64,000 nt of DNA from NCBI GenBank assembly GCA_002483365.1, contig DLHT01000003.1, positions 186,001 through 250,000 on the forward strand, written 5' to 3'. The DNA comes from Cellvibrio sp. UBA7661 (lineage in GTDB: Bacteria > Pseudomonadota > Gammaproteobacteria > Pseudomonadales > Cellvibrionaceae). Positions 60,397 through 64,000 of this stretch are shown one piece after another. How positions within the stretch are numbered: position 1 is the first letter of the stretch; every line of letters starts with the position of its first letter. The notes beneath the pieces were generated by a model, which searched no databases, was not told the origin of the DNA, and saw nothing but the letters and a program-made list of their open reading frames with translations. Both the position numbers and the translations under genes were made by a program.

Positions 60397-61806
60397 TTAT
60401 TGTGCCGCAGGTGCACTCACCGAATCGCTCAAGGTGATGCGTTTAATTTCACCGACGACACACAAATAACTGACAATCGCCACAACCGCATGCGCACCCA
60501 CATAAGCGAGCGCGCCTGCAAAAGAACCGGTGCTATACACTATGTAACCAATCACAATCGGCGTGACTATGCCGGCGCTATTCCCAAAGGTATTAAATAA
60601 TCCACCCGACAAACCGCCCGCCTCTTTTGGCGATGTATCCGCCACAACCGCCCAGCCCAGCGCACCTACACCCTTGCCGAAATAGGCGAGCGACATAATC
60701 GCAATCACCAGCGTATCGGTATCCACATAATTGCACGCGATCATACTGGTGGACATCAACATGCCCACCACAATCGGCAATTTTCGCGCAAAGGTGAGTG
60801 AGTAACCTTTTTTGGTCAGGCGATCCGAAAGCCAACCGCCAGACACACCACCCAAAAACCCGGCAATTGCCGGAAGCGATGCCAAAAAACCCGCCTGCAA
60901 AATACTCATGCCGCGCTCTTGCACCAAATACACCGGAAACCAGGTGAGAAAAAAATAGGTGAGCGAATTAATACAGTACTGCCCGATATACACACCGAGC
61001 AACATGCGCGAGGCAAGTAATTCTTTAATGCACTTGAAGGTATCAACACGCTGGTTTTGTTGCGTGGAATTATCAAGGTCAACCAGCGCACCGCCTTCTT
61101 CTATGTAGCGCAATTCGCTGGCATTGACGCGCGGGTGCTGTTTGGGTGAGTAAATCGTTTTTAACCAGGCACCGGCCAATACAATTCCCAGCGCGCCCAT
61201 AAAAAAGAAAATACTTTGCCAGCCGTAACTGTGCACCATCCAACCCATTAAGGGCGCGAATGCAACGGTTGCAAAATACTGCGCTGAATTAAAAATAGAT
61301 GCTGCCAGCCCGCGCTCATGGGAGGGAAACCACGCAGAGGTAATACGGCTATTGCCGGGAAAGGCAGGCGCTTCTGCCGCACCAACCAACAAGCGCAACA
61401 CAATCAGCATAATGAATGCGGCACCGCCCGTTAAAAAACCCACAAACCCTTGCAGCAGGGTAAAAGTGGACCATAAAAAAATACTCGCAAAATAGGTCAG
61501 CCGGGAACCAAATTTATCCAGCAACCAACCGCCGGGAATTTGTGCCAACACATAACTCCAGGCAAACGCAGAAAAAATATAACCCATCTCAATGGGCGAT
61601 AAACCAAGATCGCTGGCGATATCAGATCCGGCGATAGAAATTGTTGCGCGGTCGGCATAGTTGATAGTTGTGGCAATGAATAACATCGCCAAAATTCCCC
61701 AGCGGGCACGCGTTGCAGTCGCTGCACTGATAGCCGCTTGATGAGCGGATAAATTGCTACTGCCCGGGCTGATGTCGGGTGCGCCGTTTGCTGGTGCATT
61801 GGCCAT
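60397..61806 (-). CDS. MFS transporter of the anion:cation symporter family, probable hexarate permease
   Basis: A 469-aa protein with twelve membrane helices. The start RARWGILAMLFIATTINYADRATISIAGSDIA and AWSYVLAQIPGGWLLDKFGSR match GudP/GarP-type galactarate and glucarate permeases. An additional RLLVGAAEAPAFPGNSR and AWFPSHERGLAASIFNS are also conserved. It is first of the transporter-garD pair, so galactarate or a close sugar acid is the likely cargo. The N-terminal 30 residues are Ala/Ser-rich. GGGAG lies 7 nt before the ATG. Confidence 0.92.
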   Translation of the reverse strand: MANAPANGAPDISPGSSNLSAHQAAISAATATRARWGILAMLFIATTINYADRATISIAGSDIASDLGLSPIEMGYIFSAFAWSYVLAQIPGGWLLDKFGSRLTYFASIFLWSTFTLLQGFVGFLTGGAAFIMLIVLRLLVGAAEAPAFPGNSRITSAWFPSHERGLAASIFNSAQYFATVAFAPLMGWMVHSYGWQSIFFFMGALGIVLAGAWLKTIYSPKQHPRVNASELRYIEEGGALVDLDNSTQQNQRVDTFKCIKELLASRMLLGVYIGQYCINSLTYFFLTWFPVYLVQERGMSILQAGFLASLPAIAGFLGGVSGGWLSDRLTKKGYSLTFARKLPIVVGMLMSTSMIACNYVDTDTLVIAIMSLAYFGKGVGALGWAVVADTSPKEAGGLSGGLFNTFGNSAGIVTPIVIGYIVYSTGSFAGALAYVGAHAVVAIVSYLCVVGEIKRITLSDSVSAPAAQ

Positions 61807-61866
61807 GAATTAACTCCCGCAATTGGTTCAATCGTTTTATTGTTAGGTTATTGTTAAGTTATTAAG

Positions 61867-61878
61867 TCATTTAAATGA
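61867..61878. promoter_or_regulatory. Short palindrome upstream of the MFS-garD unit
   Basis: TCATTTAAATGA pairs perfectly; it lies 61 nt before the MFS start in an AT-rich stretch. It could be part of an operator for a sugar-acid regulator, but it is short and no regulator gene is visible. Confidence 0.25.
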
Positions 61879-61947
61879 TGCGAGCTAATGAGTGCCGAAT
61901 CAAACCAATGGATAAATGGATTAATCCAGTTTGCGCATGAATACCAT

Positions 61948-63090
61948 TCACTCATCCTGCACTTCCGGTTTATTAGTGCGCGCTTTCAATGCAAGCGTTT
62001 CCACCCAGGAAGGATTATTACCGGTTGCCTTGCGGTCTGTTGCGGTCAGCGCACCCGTTGCAGGATTTATCGCAAACACCTGCAGGTGATGGGATTTTTG
62101 CCCAACCACTGCCAGATAGCGCCCGCTCTCAGCAATCGCAAACGCGCGCGGCTGATGTTCGGTTGTCCATTTACCCAGCGCGCGCAAGCGCCCCGATTGC
62201 TGATCCACACTGAAACCAAATAGGCTATTGCTGTTGCGCTCCGATACATACAAAAAATGTTCATCCGGCGTTAAATGAATATCGGCCGCCCAAGGCGTAC
62301 TCCCTGCAGGCAAAAGCGAATGCGACTCGCGCAACGTCAACACCCCCGTTGAATGGTCGCGCACAGCAACCTGCACTTGCGCACTTAATTCACTGAGTAC
62401 ATAAACGCGCTTTTTTTGTTTGGAAAAAACAAAATGGCGCGGCCCGGAACCTGCCGGTAACTCAAGCGCTGTTGTATGTGGGGTGTCATCACCCAGCCGA
62501 AAATAATCCAACCGGTTTTCACCGAGTAACGACACATAAATAAATTGATTTTCAGGGTCCGCGGTTATTTGGTGCGGGTGCGCACCTGTCTTAATTACCT
62601 GCGCCTGCGCCGCAGGAATTCCGCTGGAATCCAATGGCTGGATGCTAATGCTATTGCCTCCATAGGAAGCCGACAATAAATAGCGCCCCGCGCGATCAAG
62701 ATCGATGTTAGCCATGCTATCGGGCAAAGGGATTGATGTTCGCGCAGTTAAATAACCCGTGTGTGGATTAATATCAAACACTGCAACGCGATAAGGCTCC
62801 GAGCGGATCGCGGCATAAAGCAGCCGCTTGTTGTGCGATAAACGCAGCGGTATGACTGCACCGCGCACCGCAAGGGTTTGTTGCAATGCAGCTTTGCCGG
62901 TTTGTTCATCCAACCAAAATACAGACAGGCTGTGTGAATCGCTATTGGCGATATAAACCGCTGTTGTTGCAGAGGCTGTTGTTGCTGAGGTTGTTGTTGC
63001 TGAGGCCATTGTGGAAATAGCACAGAACCCAAATAAAAACGAACAAAGTAATAATAAAAATGCCCGGCAACCAAGTCCGGGCACAGGCAT
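61948..63090 (-). CDS. Secreted seven-bladed beta-propeller lactonase (YbhE/Pgl family)
   Basis: A signal peptide (MPVPGLGCRAFLLLLCSFLF..., ending near TMASA) precedes a threonine/alanine/serine repeat and a propeller with repeated blades: VYIANSDSHSLSVFWLDEQTGKA, YAAIRSEPYRVAVFDINPHTG, LLSASYGGNSISI, VSLLGENRLDYFRL, HLTPDEHFLYVSERNSNSLFGFS. This is the family of 6-phosphogluconolactonase YbhE and of periplasmic gluconolactonases. In this cluster a galactarolactone, made by uronate oxidation, is a likely substrate (inference); the signal peptide would place that step in the periplasm. The ATG at 63090 is preferred because the signal peptide begins there; a longer frame to 63153 overlaps the next gene. 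It lies 31 nt after the GH28 gene. Confidence 0.85.
   Translation of the reverse strand: MPVPGLGCRAFLLLLCSFLFGFCAISTMASATTTSATTASATTAVYIANSDSHSLSVFWLDEQTGKAALQQTLAVRGAVIPLRLSHNKRLLYAAIRSEPYRVAVFDINPHTGYLTARTSIPLPDSMANIDLDRAGRYLLSASYGGNSISIQPLDSSGIPAAQAQVIKTGAHPHQITADPENQFIYVSLLGENRLDYFRLGDDTPHTTALELPAGSGPRHFVFSKQKKRVYVLSELSAQVQVAVRDHSTGVLTLRESHSLLPAGSTPWAADIHLTPDEHFLYVSERNSNSLFGFSVDQQSGRLRALGKWTTEHQPRAFAIAESGRYLAVVGQKSHHLQVFAINPATGALTATDRKATGNNPSWVETLALKARTNKPEVQDE
62960..63004. repeat. Three 15-bp tandem repeats inside the lactonase gene
   Basis: Units at 62960-62974, 62975-62989 and 62990-63004 differ at one or two bases each. They encode a five-residue Ser-Ala-Thr-Thr-x repeat just after the signal peptide. 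Confidence 0.85.
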
Positions 63091-63121
63091 CGTCTTTTCA
63101 ACAGCGCCAATAATGGAAGAA

Positions 63122-64000
63122 TTATTCAAAATGCGCCGACAATGTTTGTCCATTGATTTGCAAGTCGGTAAAGGTCACATTTTTCAGGTTGGTAAAATCC
63201 ATAAACTGTTTGGCAGATTTCACCTGGATATTTTTAAACAATACATTTTCCAATGGCTGCACTTGCGGAGCGTGGCTGATAAAAAAAGTATCCACTTTTT
63301 CTGCCACAATATTTTCAAACACAATATCGTGATATTTGGATGGAAAATTTCCGCCCAGATAACCCGCCACATAACTCAGGTCAAACCAGAATAGATATTT
63401 GGCTTCACCGATTTTGGTATTGCGAATGCGCACATGCTCTACACTACCACCGCGATCAAGATTCGCTTTTAAACGGAAAACCGATGAGCCTTTCAAGTAA
63501 GTGTTATCAGTGAAAAAGACATTTTTAATCCCGCCTGACATTTCACTACCCAAGCCCACACCGTCTTCACCATCAAGAATATTATTTCTCACCACCACAT
63601 TTTCACTGGGGCGACCAATGGTGCGGCCATCCAGATCGCGGCCGGATTTAATCACGACCGAATCATCACCGGTGCGGAAATGGTTATCTTCAATCACCAC
63701 CCAGCGACCCGAATCAATATCAATACCGTCATTATTCGGGAACATGCTGTTTACTTTAACCTTGCGCATTTGTGCGTGGTCGGTGTAAACCAAATGATTA
63801 ACCCAGAAAGGAGAATTGATCGCGGTGTAGCCTTCAAGCAGCACCCGTTTTGCATTCACAATCTGGATCAGAGATGGACGCAAAAAATGTCCTTCAGCGA
63901 ATTGGCGTTTTTCCAGTGGCACACCGTCAAAACCCATTTTACGCAGCGCCGCAATATCATCGGCCTGTTGTGTATGCCACGCATGGAATTCACTGTTGGC
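63122..64000 (-). CDS. GH28 family polygalacturonase-like glycoside hydrolase (partial, N-terminus outside)
   Basis: A right-handed parallel beta-helix protein. FLRPSLIQIVNAKRVLLEGYTAINSPFWVNHLVYTDH, then MFPNNDGIDIDSGRWVVIEDNHFRTGDDSVVIKSGRD carry the three catalytic aspartates of GH28 (NDGID and GDD). A later GEDGVGLGSEMSGGIKNVFF replaces the usual GHGxSxGSE; the change of the conserved His is noteworthy. It ends about 270 residues after the internal Met at 63937. The reading frame stays open to position 64000, so the start and any signal peptide lie beyond the window. Exo-acting polygalacturonases or rhamnogalacturonases are the likely class. Confidence 0.9.
   Translation of the reverse strand, partial: ANSEFHAWHTQQADDIAALRKMGFDGVPLEKRQFAEGHFLRPSLIQIVNAKRVLLEGYTAINSPFWVNHLVYTDHAQMRKVKVNSMFPNNDGIDIDSGRWVVIEDNHFRTGDDSVVIKSGRDLDGRTIGRPSENVVVRNNILDGEDGVGLGSEMSGGIKNVFFTDNTYLKGSSVFRLKANLDRGGSVEHVRIRNTKIGEAKYLFWFDLSYVAGYLGGNFPSKYHDIVFENIVAEKVDTFFISHAPQVQPLENVLFKNIQVKSAKQFMDFTNLKNVTFTDLQINGQTLSAHFE

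Overview
The window looks like chromosomal DNA from a gammaproteobacterium of the Cellvibrio type. I base this on three things: pseudomonad-like gene orders (ubiC-ubiA-phoB-phoR, hisB-hisH-hisA-hisF, secB-grxC-yibN beside gpmI-envC-ctpA-yibQ); a secreted chitin-type lytic polysaccharide monooxygenase with long poly-serine linkers and two chitin-binding modules; and a pectin/galactarate catabolic cluster. The genus is an inference; no rRNA gene is present to test it. Nothing looks like a prophage, integron, insertion sequence or CRISPR array, and I found no tRNA or rRNA gene.

Layout. 1-6.9 kb: dnaK (partial) and grpE, both with sigma-32-like promoters; a Cache-type chemoreceptor; recN; fur divergent from bamE. 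7.0-16.7 kb: a signalling block with an Hpt-REC-REC-diguanylate cyclase, an HD-GYP phosphodiesterase, a single-domain response regulator and two large multi-PAS/GAF histidine kinases. 16.8-19.8 kb: rnfH, ratA, a sodium-coupled NSS transporter and smpB. In E. coli the order is grpE-nadK-recN-bamE-rnfH-ratA-smpB, so the signalling block, the NSS gene and the chemoreceptor interrupt an otherwise recognisable ancestral neighbourhood. 19.9-28.8 kb: pgk, a small secreted protein and tkt, then a methyl-cycle locus (ArsR-methyltransferase fusion regulator with a perfect 34-bp palindrome upstream, metK, ahcY, metF) whose gaps hold inverted-repeat elements. 28.8-41.4 kb: CoA-transferase, rph, yicC, ppx, secB, grxC, yibN, gpmI, envC, ctpA, yibQ and a small conserved protein. 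41.4-44.5 kb: hisBHAF. 44.7-50 kb: two uncharacterised genes, a dicarboxylate/amino-acid:cation symporter, HU, ubiC, ubiA. 50-52 kb: phoB-phoR behind a Pho box. 52.4-53.5 kb: the LPMO. 53.7-56 kb: a DUF2141 secreted protein divergent from a NarL/DesK-type two-component pair. 56.1-64 kb: ketoglutarate-semialdehyde dehydrogenase, KdgD, galactarate dehydratase, an MFS transporter, a periplasmic beta-propeller lactonase and a GH28 polygalacturonase-like enzyme (partial).

How the genes fit together. The last cluster can be read as a route from pectin galacturonate through galactarate to 2-oxoglutarate (GH28, lactonase, MFS import, GarD, KdgD, semialdehyde dehydrogenase); the uronate dehydrogenase is not in the window. 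The methyl-cycle locus makes S-adenosylmethionine (MetK), clears S-adenosylhomocysteine (AhcY) and supplies methyl-folate (MetF), probably under its own regulator. The signalling block holds the parts of a phosphorelay (hybrid kinase, Hpt, receivers) tied to c-di-GMP synthesis and breakdown. Most other genes are housekeeping genes in conserved order. All calls come from reading the sequence and from family knowledge; no database search was run.
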